From: Sphingobacterium sp. SGR-19
GTDB taxonomy: Bacteria > Bacteroidota > Bacteroidia > Sphingobacteriales > Sphingobacteriaceae
Direction of reading: 5' to 3'
DNA length: 64,000 nucleotides
NCBI RefSeq assembly: GCF_011043555.1
Contig: NZ_JAAKGS010000006.1
Coordinates: forward strand, 124,001-188,000
Shown here: positions 16,722 to 26,528 of the stretch, in pieces
Layout of the letters: each line of letters starts with the position of its first letter
Position numbering within the stretch: the first letter of the stretch is position 1
The notes under the pieces: model-generated
What the model was told of the DNA's origin: nothing
The model's input: only the letters and a program-made list of their open reading frames with translations
Databases searched by the model: none
Program-made: the position numbers and the translations under genes

Positions 16722-16760
16722 AAAAGAGGCGATGCGCAGTAGAGTGCATCGCCTCTTTTG
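16721..16760. terminator. Bidirectional intrinsic terminator
   Basis: AAAAGAGGCGATGC and GCATCGCCTCTTTT (16746-16759) form a stem around a 10-nt loop, with A and T runs on both sides. It separates the convergent DUF4136 and GH115 genes. Confidence 0.9.
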
Positions 16761-19169
16761 TTATAATCCAAACACCAACACCTGATCCAACACAACACCC
16801 TCATCTAACGCGGAGATTCTAATTCTTGCTTTATCTTTTCCTTGCAAAGGGAACCTTATCTTTCGAATAGCTTGATTACGCAGCACATTCATTTTCCACT
16901 CTTCGCTACGCCCCGCAGTCTTATAGGATATTTCCTGTGTAGCGGTATCACCCAGCGAAATGGCGAAACGGATATCCCCTCCCTCTACGGGATGGCTCGG
17001 TAACAATCGTACTTCCACGAGAACAGAATCGCCTTGTATTTCCTTCAAATCATAATATAATTCTTCGCCTTTGGCCACGGAAACTGCTTTCCCCTCATAA
17101 CCAAGTCCTTCTAGAGAGGTAGACTTGCCGTGTAGATCTGCTCCATTCAACGTCAAGTTTGGTTTAATATGGCTTATCATAGGTTCAGTAGCCTGCTCCT
17201 CCTTCACACGCTGAAATACCGGCAAATTTCGAGGTTTATAATCCATCATACGATTCCACTTTCCACCATGCAGGTTATTATATTTATCCGTTAGCGCTAT
17301 AATACGATCAAAGGCATCATGGCTTTCTTTCCAGTCGACTTTCCCATGACGCGCTAATTGTGCATGTAGCATCTTATGGTTCATTTCCGCTGCCCCTTGA
17401 ATAGGATACGCTATTAATTGAAAAAAAGCTTCTCTTTTGTTCTGTGGAATAAAATTTTCTATCGCGGATACCGCTGTCGAAAGATCTCTGTAGGATTGTA
17501 ACAGGTCACGCACTTCTTCTTCACTCCAAGGCAAATCACGCACCGTTCTGTAATACGCACGGTCTGCTTCCTCCTCACGCGTATTGCCCATAAATTCCGG
17601 TTTACGGATATGTGCTAATCGGTAGTGTTCCTGCATCATGGGCAGCAGTTTTTCACCAGTCTCACGTCCAAACTCACGTGTCAACCAATCTCTAAGATGT
17701 TGGTTAACCCCCTTATTGTTGATTTCCGCTATATTCCACGCCATATCCAGAAACAGCTCTGTTTGATATTCCCCCGGTTTGATATCACCGACATTTACAA
17801 TCCATATTTTACGAACATCATGTTCATAAGCTGTTTTCAGCTGTTGATGGATCAATGCGGGACTCGCGGTGGATAACCATAAATAGTCGTGGGGACGTCC
17901 CCAATAGGAAATATGATAATATACACCGTTTCCGCCACTTCGCTGTTTCTCCTCCGCATCAGGGAAATGCGTAATGTATCCATAGTTGTCATCACACCAC
18001 ATCAAGGTAGCGTAGTCAGGCACCTTCATACCTGCTCGGTACACGTCAAGTATTTCCTTATAGGGGATCACAACCTGCGGAATCTGGGACGGATCAGGGT
18101 TAATATACGTCTTCAACAATGCCGTTTGATCGACGATAACTTTATCTATAGCATCTTTATATTCTGCAACACCTTTTACCCCTTCCATAGCGCCATCATG
18201 CTTACCGCGCATGCCAAGTGTAAATATATTATTTGAGCCACCCAGCTCTTTTAGACGGTCTGTCCAATACGACACGACATTTTCTTTATTGCTGATATAG
18301 TTATACCGTCCTTTTCCCACGATATCCCATTCTGTGGCACTGTTTCTGGCTAAGGGTTCGCAATGCGAAGAACCGATATAGATGCCATATTTTTCAGCAG
18401 CTTCCCGATTGCCCTGCACAAAATAAAACGGAACCGTTACTTCATGCATGGCCGGCCAGATGGTATTCGCCCGTAACCGCAATAAGAGTTCAAAGATTTT
18501 GCTATAGGTCTTCGGACCTATGGTCTGCATTTTTTTTGTTTTGGCAGGATCAATACCCTCTTTTATTTTCGCTTCGCGTTCAAATGTATGGGCGCTCCAA
18601 GGCGTTAAACCCCAATCTTCGTCGTTTAGAAAAATCCCTCTGTATTGTACATTAGGATATTGCGTATCTTTAAAATCAGCTGGCAAAATAACGTCCGATT
18701 TGCGTTCAGGTGCTACATCGGCCCACCAGACCCAGGGCGATACACCAATTAATCGGGACAACTCCAACACACCATACGCCGCTCCATGTGGATCACTTCC
18801 AACCACAAAAAGATATTGTGTATTTCCATCTGTTATCGCTTGTATATGGAAAGCTTCCCATTGTCCTTTAATCTCAGATATATCAATTTGATTTGCAGCC
18901 AGGAGCTGATCAAATGACTTGCTTTCCCCCGGAATACCAATGATCACTGATCCGTTCGCTGGCTTATCAGTTAATCGGAACGGCTGCTCGGAGACACTTT
19001 TCGAATCTTCCACAATCAAGTCAATTGCCGTTTCCACCAAAGATGCTGTACCACTATAATGCAGGGAGGCACCTTCTCCGTCGGCTATTAGTTTAAATCC
19101 ATCCTGTGCATAATTGCTAAAAGCAATAAACAAAAGGAAGAACATTCCTATTACTCTTTTCATCATCAT
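16761..19169 (-). CDS. GH115 xylan alpha-1,2-glucuronidase
   Basis: The 802-residue secreted protein (signal peptide ending SNYAQ) carries GH115 landmarks: GAAYGVLELSRLIGVSPWVWWADV, the segment QYRGIFLNDEDWGL, RLRANTIWPAMHE, YGIYIGSSHCEP and a C-terminal beta-sandwich. The family removes (4-O-methyl-)glucuronic acid side chains from glucuronoxylan. It lies 250 nt downstream of the arabinose operon, in the same direction, so it probably belongs to a glucuronoarabinoxylan-use locus. There are three consecutive Met codons at the start (19169, 19166, 19163), so the exact start is uncertain. Confidence 0.93.
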   Translation of the reverse strand: MMMKRVIGMFFLLFIAFSNYAQDGFKLIADGEGASLHYSGTASLVETAIDLIVEDSKSVSEQPFRLTDKPANGSVIIGIPGESKSFDQLLAANQIDISEIKGQWEAFHIQAITDGNTQYLFVVGSDPHGAAYGVLELSRLIGVSPWVWWADVAPERKSDVILPADFKDTQYPNVQYRGIFLNDEDWGLTPWSAHTFEREAKIKEGIDPAKTKKMQTIGPKTYSKIFELLLRLRANTIWPAMHEVTVPFYFVQGNREAAEKYGIYIGSSHCEPLARNSATEWDIVGKGRYNYISNKENVVSYWTDRLKELGGSNNIFTLGMRGKHDGAMEGVKGVAEYKDAIDKVIVDQTALLKTYINPDPSQIPQVVIPYKEILDVYRAGMKVPDYATLMWCDDNYGYITHFPDAEEKQRSGGNGVYYHISYWGRPHDYLWLSTASPALIHQQLKTAYEHDVRKIWIVNVGDIKPGEYQTELFLDMAWNIAEINNKGVNQHLRDWLTREFGRETGEKLLPMMQEHYRLAHIRKPEFMGNTREEEADRAYYRTVRDLPWSEEEVRDLLQSYRDLSTAVSAIENFIPQNKREAFFQLIAYPIQGAAEMNHKMLHAQLARHGKVDWKESHDAFDRIIALTDKYNNLHGGKWNRMMDYKPRNLPVFQRVKEEQATEPMISHIKPNLTLNGADLHGKSTSLEGLGYEGKAVSVAKGEELYYDLKEIQGDSVLVEVRLLPSHPVEGGDIRFAISLGDTATQEISYKTAGRSEEWKMNVLRNQAIRKIRFPLQGKDKARIRISALDEGVVLDQVLVFGL

Positions 19170-19283
19170 TAAAATTATGTTTTATAACGGCAGGATGCAA
19201 CCTGTGCTGTTATGAGCTTATCATTAAGTAGGAAAATACATTATTAAATTTGCCACCCTCCATATTTTGTACATTCCCGCAAG

Positions 19284-19361
19284 AATGAGAAGAGATTGGA
19301 TACGGCGATTGAAAAACTAAAACAAGGAGATTCCTTCGCGAAGGATTTAATTGACGAATAA
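19284..19361 (+). pseudogene. Possible antitoxin tail remnant
   Basis: About 25 codons read NEKRLDTAIEKLKQGDSF and AKDLIDE before a stop. The pattern resembles the C terminus of small addiction-module antitoxins, but no start or partner is visible. This is a weak similarity judged by eye. Confidence 0.2.
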
Positions 19362-19380
19362 AATGAAAGAAGTAGCATTA

Positions 19381-19418
19381 AATAACAAGGGCGATGATTA
19401 TCATCGCCCTTGTTATTT
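19381..19418. terminator. Intrinsic terminator at the end of the arabinose operon
   Basis: AATAACAAGGGCGATGAT and its complement ATCATCGCCCTTGTTATT form a perfect stem, 2 nt beyond the galM stop. It would separate the operon from the GH115 gene, which then needs its own promoter. Confidence 0.92.
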
Positions 19419-19419
19419 A

Positions 19420-20568
19420 TTATCTCACTCCAAAACGATATTCTGTTTTTGACGTGTATTGTTCTCCTGGTTTCAGCACCGTGGAGGGAAACGATGGCTG
19501 ATTAGGTGAATCTGGAAAATGTTGTGTCTCCAAACAGAATGCAGAACGAAAAGGATAACCTTTCCCTCCTTTACCCTTCGGATCGTTGTCTGTCATAAAG
19601 TTACCGCTATAGAATTGCAGTCCCGGTTCAGTCGTTAAGATTTGCATCTCTATGCCTGTTTTAGGGGCATAAACCGTTGCTACTTTACGGAATCCCTCGC
19701 ATTTTACCAACTCAAAATTGTGATCATATCCCTTCCCTACCTTCAACTGTTCATTATCTGTATCAATTCGTGATCCAATAGTCTGTGGTTTGCGGAAATC
19801 AAATGGCGTACCTGCTACCGCTAGACTTTTGCCCGTAGGAATCAATGCTTCATTTACCTCCGTTATAGCATCAGCATCGATCTGCAATTCGTGGTCCAAA
19901 ATCGTTGAATCTCCTTCTCCATTGAGATTAAAATAGGCATGGTTGGTCAGGTTCAGTACCGTTTCTTTGTCGGTAGAACCGTTATAATCAATAACTAAAC
20001 CTCCTTCGTCAGTCAAAGAATATGTTACCTTGATCGTCACGGTTCCCGGATATCCGGCTTCCCCGTCAGGAGAGGTATAAACCAGTGTAATGGCGGTATC
20101 CGAAGCTTGCTCTACATCCCACACCTTGTTATATACACCATTTGTTCCTCCATGTAACGAATTCTCTCCGTTGTTCTTCTCCAACTCATATGTAGTACCG
20201 TTCAATGTAAAAGAAGCATTGCCAATCCGGTTGCCGTATCGACCCACAATTGCTCCATAATAATTGCTGGCATTTTGCTTGAATTCATCTGCCGTATCAT
20301 AGCCTAAGATGACATCTGTTTGCTTGCCCTTGTTATCTTTTACTTGGAGACTGACTAACCGTGCTCCATAATTTGTGAGGGTTACACGTAACTGTTGATT
20401 TTGCAGTGAATACAGTTTAACATCTTTACCATCGATAACAGCATCAAAGGCGTTATGCTCAATACTGTCGACAGCGGCTTCTTCGGTCGATTGCTTTTTA
20501 GCTCCTTGCTGACAGGAATACGCCAATAACGTGGCTGCTAATAGGGGGATGAAAAATTTTTTTCTCAT
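19420..20568 (-). CDS. galM: Aldose 1-epimerase (mutarotase) lipoprotein
   Basis: The 382-residue protein has a lipobox (AYSC, Cys19), then a GalM domain: TNYGARLVSLQVKD, ENSLHGGTNGVYNKVW, LTNHAYFNLNGEGDSTILDH and a C-terminal LETQHFPDSPNQP. It interconverts alpha and beta anomers of aldoses; the lipid anchor puts it in the periplasm, where it would convert arabinose released by hydrolases into the anomer that the symporter prefers. It is the last gene of the araB-araD-araA-symporter-galM run. Confidence 0.94.
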   Translation of the reverse strand: MRKKFFIPLLAATLLAYSCQQGAKKQSTEEAAVDSIEHNAFDAVIDGKDVKLYSLQNQQLRVTLTNYGARLVSLQVKDNKGKQTDVILGYDTADEFKQNASNYYGAIVGRYGNRIGNASFTLNGTTYELEKNNGENSLHGGTNGVYNKVWDVEQASDTAITLVYTSPDGEAGYPGTVTIKVTYSLTDEGGLVIDYNGSTDKETVLNLTNHAYFNLNGEGDSTILDHELQIDADAITEVNEALIPTGKSLAVAGTPFDFRKPQTIGSRIDTDNEQLKVGKGYDHNFELVKCEGFRKVATVYAPKTGIEMQILTTEPGLQFYSGNFMTDNDPKGKGGKGYPFRSAFCLETQHFPDSPNQPSFPSTVLKPGEQYTSKTEYRFGVR

Positions 20569-20604
20569 GTTCTTTATAGTTTATAGTTGTTATATCTTTC
20601 TCCT

Positions 20605-22305
20605 CTACCAGAACCTTACATAAATCGCTGTTACGAGTAGTAAAGTTATCACGATTAAGACCAAAATTGAGGGTTCTACCTTAAACATTCCGCGATCTAA
20701 TTGGAACGCTTTCGGATTGACCTTCGGCCCGAACAAACTGACAACAATCATCAAGATCATCGTGAAAGCAAACGCCAGTCCCATACAAATCTGGAACGGA
20801 ATTTCGTATACGCCATTTTTGTTCAGATAAGCCGTGTAGATCCACGTTTCCGGTCCGAATACCTTTGTTGCAAATTCGTTAAAAAATACGGAAAGCACAA
20901 ATCCTGCAACGAGACCAACAATAGCGGCGGCTCCTGTGGTGCGCTTCCAAAACATACCTAATAGGAACATGGCAAAAACACCGGGGCTAATAAAACCGGT
21001 ATACTTTTGGATAAACGTAAATCCTCCAGCGCCACCAATACCTAAAGTATCGTCCCAGGTAAATAGCACAGCCACCACAATAGATACAATAATGGTTAAT
21101 TTGCCGATCCATACCATTTTGCCTTCGCTGGCGTCCTTGTTCAGGTATTTTTTATAAATATCTAAGGTAAATATCGTTGCAATACTGTTTGCTTTCCCTG
21201 CGAGACCCGCTACAATAGCAGCGGTTAATGCTGCCAACGCCAAACCTTTCATACCATTGGGTAGATATCCCAGAATAGCCGAATAAGCATTATCCGCGTG
21301 GAATACCCCTCCCGGAGCCATTTCTTCTTGCAAAGCACCATTCTTATACAGCACATACGCTGCGATACCGGGAAGCATAACGATAATGGGCATAAATAGT
21401 TTCAAGAAACCAGCAAAGAGAATACCCGTCCGGGCAGTTTTTAAATCTGCTCCCAATGCCCGCTGTGTGATGTATTGATTACAGCCCCAGTAATTCAAGT
21501 TTACGATCCATATCCCTGCAAGGTACATACCGATACCGGGCAACATCAAATATTTATTAATCTCTTCCTGTGAGGCACCTGGTCCCGGTTTCTCCACAAT
21601 CATGTTGAAATGTTCGGGAGCATCCGTCATCAACTTATTGAATCCTGCCAGTACATTTTGACCTAAACCAAAGTGCTCGCTGACCAACGTCAAAGCAACG
21701 TACGTTGTCGCCACACCACCGATAATCAACACCACCACCTGAATAACATCCGTAAAACCAATGACACGCATTCCACCCAATGTAATAATAATAGCAAATA
21801 CAGCCAATGCGACTACAATTAAATGAAAAGTGTCGCCACCGCCAGCCATGCTGGATATCGCGATAGCCCCTAAATAAAGAATAGAGGTTAAGTTTACAAA
21901 GACATACAGGAAAAGCCAAAATACAGCCATGATGAGGCTCGTCGTTTCATTGTAACGGTTATTCAAGAACTGTGGCATTGTAAAGATTTTATTCTTCAGA
22001 TATACTGGAATAAACCATACGGCAACAATAATGAGGGCGACCGCAGCAATGATCTCATAAGCCGCCACAGCAATACCCACTTCAAAACCATTACCACTCA
22101 TGCCGATAAATTGTTCTGCTGAAATATTGGACGCGATCAACGATGCTCCGATAGCCCACCAGGTCAATGAACCTTCGGCGAGAAAATAGTCCTTACTTGT
22201 GTTTTGCGCCGCCGTTTTCTTACGGTAGATCCAGTAGCCATATCCGGCTACAACAAAAAAGTAGATTACGAAGATAATGTAGTCTACTGTTGCAAATTTT
22301 TCCAT
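20605..22305 (-). CDS. SSS-family Na+/sugar symporter (probable arabinose importer)
   Basis: The 566-residue protein has about 14 hydrophobic helices with SSS landmarks: YFLAEGSLTWWAIGASLIAS, NISAEQFIGMSG, an internal GGMRVIGFTDVIQV and NLNYWGCNQYITQRALGA, as in vSGLT-type sugar symporters. Location in an ara operon indicates L-arabinose as substrate (inference). It starts 66 nt after araA, with a hairpin in that gap. Confidence 0.92.
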   Translation of the reverse strand: MEKFATVDYIIFVIYFFVVAGYGYWIYRKKTAAQNTSKDYFLAEGSLTWWAIGASLIASNISAEQFIGMSGNGFEVGIAVAAYEIIAAVALIIVAVWFIPVYLKNKIFTMPQFLNNRYNETTSLIMAVFWLFLYVFVNLTSILYLGAIAISSMAGGGDTFHLIVVALAVFAIIITLGGMRVIGFTDVIQVVVLIIGGVATTYVALTLVSEHFGLGQNVLAGFNKLMTDAPEHFNMIVEKPGPGASQEEINKYLMLPGIGMYLAGIWIVNLNYWGCNQYITQRALGADLKTARTGILFAGFLKLFMPIIVMLPGIAAYVLYKNGALQEEMAPGGVFHADNAYSAILGYLPNGMKGLALAALTAAIVAGLAGKANSIATIFTLDIYKKYLNKDASEGKMVWIGKLTIIVSIVVAVLFTWDDTLGIGGAGGFTFIQKYTGFISPGVFAMFLLGMFWKRTTGAAAIVGLVAGFVLSVFFNEFATKVFGPETWIYTAYLNKNGVYEIPFQICMGLAFAFTMILMIVVSLFGPKVNPKAFQLDRGMFKVEPSILVLIVITLLLVTAIYVRFW

Positions 22306-22325
22306 GTGTTATACAGCTAAAAGAT

Positions 22326-22364
22326 AAAAGGCTTTCCGTACATTATCATGCGTTGGAAAGCCTC
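22326..22364 (-). terminator. Hairpin between araA and the symporter gene
   Basis: GGCTTTCC (22330-22337) pairs with GGAAAGCC (22355-22362); on the minus strand TTTTATC follows. It could act as a partial terminator or mRNA-end stabiliser within the operon. Confidence 0.6.
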
Positions 22365-22371
22365 GGTTAGG

Positions 22372-23874
22372 TTATTTTTTTAACAGGTAATATAATTCAT
22401 TCCATTTGAGCTGGTTCTCCAGACCTGTCAATGTCGTATTTTCATCAATCGCGACATATTCGAGCCCAGCTATGCGGGCAAAATCTTCGAGATATTCGGG
22501 CGTCAAACTCAGACTATAGGCAGTGTGGTGTGCTCCTCCGGCATAAATCCAGGCGCTACATCCTGTTTTCATATCCGGTAGCGGTCTCCATAATACGCGG
22601 GCAACGGGTAATTTCGGAAGCTTCTCCACCACCGGCACACCTTCCACTTTGTTTACGATTAAACGGAAACGTGTTCCCATATCGACCAATGAAGCGTTTA
22701 GTGCGGGGCCACTTATACCATTGAAGACCAAACGCGCCGGATCAGCTTTTCCACCGATACCCAACGGATGGACCTCTATCCTTGGCTTGTGCGCTGCTAG
22801 CGCGGCATCTACTTCTAACATATGTGACCCTAGCACCATCGCGTTATCCGGATCGAAATGATAAGTATAATCTTCCATAAAGGCAGTTGTTCCTGGCAGT
22901 CCTGCCCCCATTACTTTACAAGCACGAACCAACGCCGGCGTTTTCCAGTCTCCTTCTCCTGCAAATCCATATCCTTCTGCCATCAAACGTTGAACAGGTA
23001 ATCCCGGCAGTTGCACCATACCGTGCAAATCTTCGAATGTATCTGTAAATCCTTTGAAATTACCTGCCTCTAAAAATTTGCGAAGCCCAATCTCTATTTT
23101 AGCGGCCTCTATTAGGCTTTGGCGGTGTTCTCCACCCTCGACTACATTCGGTGCGAGTTCATACGTTTCTTCATATTCTTTTAACAAAGCTTGAAGTTCC
23201 TCCTCACTGGTTTCATTGATCAACGAGACCAAGTCCCCAATAGCATAGGTATTGACTGAGAAACCAAATTTCGTTTCAGCTTCTACTTTGTCACCATCAG
23301 TAACCGCTACATTTCGCATATTATCGCCAAAACGGGCAAACTTCGCTCCTTGCCAATCATGCCACGCAGCAGCGGCCCGCGACCACACGTTAATTCTGTC
23401 GATCACTTCCTCATCCTGCCAATGGCCGGTCACGACCTTACGTCCGATATTTAATCGCGTTACAATATGTCCGAATTCCCGATCGCCATGTGCACTTTGA
23501 TTCAGGTTCATGAAATCCATATCCATTGTTTCCCACGGAATATCCCTATTGTATTGCGTATGCAGGTGCAATAATGGCTTTTGTAATGCTTTTAGTCCTC
23601 TTATCCACATTTTAGCTGGAGAGAACGTATGCATCCACGTGATCAAACCGATACACTCGCGGGTAGCATTAGCCTCCATAATCGTATTATAAATCTCGTC
23701 ACTATTTTTTACTATCGGTTTGTAGATGACCTCAACCGGTATGTTTTCGTGAGCCGAAAAATAATCTGCAATTTCTGCGGCATGCACAGCTACCTCCCGT
23801 AGTGTTTCTTCTCCGTATAAATCCTGGCTTCCTGTCAGGAACCAAACTTGTAATTTGTTTAATGCGATATTCAT
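22372..23874 (-). CDS. araA: L-arabinose isomerase
   Basis: The 500-residue cytosolic Mn-dependent enzyme converts L-arabinose to L-ribulose. It shows the family start [49 protein letters not shown] (metal ligands Glu and His) and GGAHHTAYS near the C terminus. Length is the family norm. It lies third in the araB-araD-araA run with 34 nt to araD. Confidence 0.98.
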   Translation of the reverse strand: MNIALNKLQVWFLTGSQDLYGEETLREVAVHAAEIADYFSAHENIPVEVIYKPIVKNSDEIYNTIMEANATRECIGLITWMHTFSPAKMWIRGLKALQKPLLHLHTQYNRDIPWETMDMDFMNLNQSAHGDREFGHIVTRLNIGRKVVTGHWQDEEVIDRINVWSRAAAAWHDWQGAKFARFGDNMRNVAVTDGDKVEAETKFGFSVNTYAIGDLVSLINETSEEELQALLKEYEETYELAPNVVEGGEHRQSLIEAAKIEIGLRKFLEAGNFKGFTDTFEDLHGMVQLPGLPVQRLMAEGYGFAGEGDWKTPALVRACKVMGAGLPGTTAFMEDYTYHFDPDNAMVLGSHMLEVDAALAAHKPRIEVHPLGIGGKADPARLVFNGISGPALNASLVDMGTRFRLIVNKVEGVPVVEKLPKLPVARVLWRPLPDMKTGCSAWIYAGGAHHTAYSLSLTPEYLEDFARIAGLEYVAIDENTTLTGLENQLKWNELYYLLKK

Positions 23875-23908
23875 TGTTTTGCTTTTTTTTTAACCCTATT
23901 AACCTTTT

Positions 23909-24604
23909 TTACTCCTGTCCATAGTAGGCGTCCGTACCATGTTTGCGATCATAATGCTTTTTGATCAATGCATCCTTAAGCCGAGGTGCTTTGGGGTTGA
24001 TCTGCTCTGTTAAATACGCCATCTGTGCGACGGTTTCCAACACTGCACTATTGTAGACGGATTTAATACCTGTCTTCCCCCATGCAAAAGGCGCATGATT
24101 TCCGACCAGTACCATTTCCACTTCCTTATAATCTAGCTCTTGTGCTTCAAAGTGGTTCATGATCTGGAAGCCTGTTTCGTATTCATAATTTCCAACGATC
24201 ATTTCGTCGCTCATCGGCGGGGCGCACGGTATGTCAACCGTCAGGTGATCGGCATGGGTTGTTCCGAAAATAGGGATATCCCGTTGACTTTGTGCCCATG
24301 CGGTGCCATATGTCGAATGTGTATGCGTAATCCCACCGATTCCTTCCCAGTGCTTATAGAGCACGGCATGTGTTTTTGTATCTGAAGAAGGACGCAAATT
24401 TCCCTCTACTATATTTCCCTCGAAATCTACAATGACCATTTTATCTGGTGTAAGCTCTTCGTAGGGAATACCGCTCGGTTTAATAGCAAAAACGCCTTTC
24501 TCACGATCCGCTACACTTACATTTCCGAAGGTGAACAGGACTAATCCTAATTTAGGCAGCTGCATGTTGCACTCGTATGCCTCTTCTTTTATTGCTGTAT
24601 ACAT
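23909..24604 (-). CDS. araD: L-ribulose-5-phosphate 4-epimerase
   Basis: The 231-residue class II aldolase-fold enzyme makes D-xylulose 5-phosphate. It has GNVSVADREKGVFAIKPSG, SSDTKTHAVLY, zinc ligands in THTHSTYGTAWAQ, FGTTHADHL, and the third His in GNHAPFAWG. The C terminus DRKHGTDAYYGQ matches the E. coli AraD family. It lies between araB (31 nt upstream) and araA. Confidence 0.97.
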   Translation of the reverse strand: MYTAIKEEAYECNMQLPKLGLVLFTFGNVSVADREKGVFAIKPSGIPYEELTPDKMVIVDFEGNIVEGNLRPSSDTKTHAVLYKHWEGIGGITHTHSTYGTAWAQSQRDIPIFGTTHADHLTVDIPCAPPMSDEMIVGNYEYETGFQIMNHFEAQELDYKEVEMVLVGNHAPFAWGKTGIKSVYNSAVLETVAQMAYLTEQINPKAPRLKDALIKKHYDRKHGTDAYYGQE

Positions 24605-24635
24605 TTTATTATTGTTGATATAGTTATAAGGTTAA

Positions 24636-26306
24636 TTAACCTTTCGCTTCTACAAAAGCACCTAGCGCTTTATATTGTTGATATCGCTCTGCATAAATGG
24701 CCACCATTTCCGGACGAGGTTCGTACGTACGTTCAAAACCTTGCCCCATAGCTTTCATGGCGTCTTCTACCTTACTATAGATACCTGCTGCTGTCGCTGC
24801 AAACATAGCTGCTCCAAGTGCGCAGGTCTGTTCCGATCTGTGGACTCTTATAGGCATATTGATGATATCGGCCATCGTCTGCATAATGTATGGAGACTTC
24901 TTCGCTACGCCGCCCAGTCCGATAATTCCTTTGACCGGAATGCCTTCATTTATAAAACGATCGACAATATTTTTTGCACCGAAACAGGTTGCTTCTACAA
25001 TGGCACGGAAGATCCGCGGCGCATCAGTCCCAAGGTGCAGTCCTTTTATTGCAGCTTTCAATGTCTGGTCGGCATCTGGTGTACGACGACCGTTAAACCA
25101 GTCAAGTGCCAGCTCAGACGTGGGCGTCACAGGTAAAGCTTCTGCCTGCCTTCCTAACTCGGGAATGACTTGGTCATCAATAAAATCAATCACCTTTCGC
25201 AAGTCATCCTCGGCCAAGATTCTGCTATCTGCCAACAAATTTCTCATCGGCCACGTCAGTACTTGTTTGAACCAAGCATACGCATCACCAAAGGCCGACT
25301 GCCCCGCTTCCATACCAATCATACCGGGGATAACCGAGCCATCGACTTGTCCGCAGATCCCTTTGACGAGTGTATCTTTTACTTCTTCTCTTGGCGCAAC
25401 CAATACATCGCAAGTCGACGTACCAATCACCTTACTCACGTAATAAGGTTCGATCTCTCCACCCACGGCTCCCATATGGCAATCAAATGCACCAACACCA
25501 ACCACCACATCCGTGGATAGTCCTAATCGATTTGCCCATTCTTCTGATAATGTGCCGGCAGATTGATCAGAGGTATATGTTTCCGTAAATAAACGTTCCG
25601 TTATGCCATCTAATAAAGGATCTAATGCATTAAAAAACGAATTGGGTGGTAAACCGCCAAATTCGGCCGCCCAAAGCGATTTATGTCCCGCAGCACAAAC
25701 ACTGCGTTTGATGTCTGCTGCCCGCACTCCTCCAGTAAGTAGAAAGGGGATGTAGTCGCAATGTTCTACCCAGGTGTAGAGTTCCTTTCTCACCGACTCA
25801 TCTACACGTAAAATATGAAGTAATTTTGCCCAAAACCATTCGGAAGAATAGACTCCTCCCACATATTTCAAATAATTGACATCAAACTCCTTAGCATGAT
25901 CATTGACTTGCTGTGCTTCCTTTAAGGCTGTATGGTCTTTCCACAATACAAACATGGCATTTGGGTTATCAGCAAATTCGTCTAACAACGCTAATGGAAC
26001 ACCACGTTCATCTACTGCGACCGGTGTAGACCCGGTGGTATCTACCGAAATAGCTTTCACTTGTTTTGCAGAAAGGATTCCTTCTGTTTTTTTTAAACAA
26101 TCCTTTACCGTAGCTTCCAACCCTTCTATATAATCCAATGGATGTTGGCGAAACTGGCTAGCCGATGCATCACAAAATTTTCCTTTTTTCCATCTTGGAT
26201 AATAAAATACGGAAGAAGCAATTTCGTTCCCATTACTTGCATCTACCAACACAGCCCGAACCGAGTCGCTACCGTAATCCAATCCAATCACATACGATTT
26301 TTCCAT
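24636..26306 (-). CDS. araB: Ribulokinase
   Basis: The 556-residue FGGY-family kinase phosphorylates L-ribulose. It begins MEKSYVIGLDYGSDSVRAVLVD (ATPase phosphate-1 motif), has ISVDTTGSTPVAVDERGVPL, VGVGAFDCHMGAVGGEI and a C-terminal GLGGVAKKSPYIMQTMADI block. The ATG at 26306 matches the family start; the frame continues 33 codons upstream but with unrelated sequence. First gene of the ara operon; a palindrome overlapping a -7 element lies 85 nt upstream. Confidence 0.96.
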   Translation of the reverse strand: MEKSYVIGLDYGSDSVRAVLVDASNGNEIASSVFYYPRWKKGKFCDASASQFRQHPLDYIEGLEATVKDCLKKTEGILSAKQVKAISVDTTGSTPVAVDERGVPLALLDEFADNPNAMFVLWKDHTALKEAQQVNDHAKEFDVNYLKYVGGVYSSEWFWAKLLHILRVDESVRKELYTWVEHCDYIPFLLTGGVRAADIKRSVCAAGHKSLWAAEFGGLPPNSFFNALDPLLDGITERLFTETYTSDQSAGTLSEEWANRLGLSTDVVVGVGAFDCHMGAVGGEIEPYYVSKVIGTSTCDVLVAPREEVKDTLVKGICGQVDGSVIPGMIGMEAGQSAFGDAYAWFKQVLTWPMRNLLADSRILAEDDLRKVIDFIDDQVIPELGRQAEALPVTPTSELALDWFNGRRTPDADQTLKAAIKGLHLGTDAPRIFRAIVEATCFGAKNIVDRFINEGIPVKGIIGLGGVAKKSPYIMQTMADIINMPIRVHRSEQTCALGAAMFAATAAGIYSKVEDAMKAMGQGFERTYEPRPEMVAIYAERYQQYKALGAFVEAKG

Positions 26307-26390
26307 TATGAACACCTTTTCTGGTTTATAACACCTATTTTTTTGTTCTTTCGCCATAACACCAATGGTATGGATCCAAGAACTTTCTTT

Positions 26391-26421
26391 CAAAATTAAT
26401 GTCAAATTAACACTTAATTTT
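26391..26421 (-). promoter_or_regulatory. Candidate ara operon promoter and AraR operator
   Basis: On the minus strand TAATTTTG (26391-26398) fits the -7 consensus. It is embedded in an imperfect palindrome (26392-26421) whose ends AAAATTAA and TTAATTTT match for 8 bp. A second TTAAC/GTTAA inverted pair lies at 26476-26503 next to araR. AraR binding at the first site would block the operon (inference). No good -33 element was seen. Confidence 0.45.
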
Positions 26422-26528
26422 AGAAAAGTGAAAATTTTATTTTATTTTCCTCAGAATAATATAATTGTCCATATCTTAACCGAACAAATCAATAATCTGT
26501 TAATGTGGAAAAACCTGTCAATCAACGT

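Noticed and set aside
18520..18891. 123-codon plus-strand frame inside the GH115 gene
   Set aside because: It is the opposite-strand shadow of a well-supported gene, as are several similar frames across the window.
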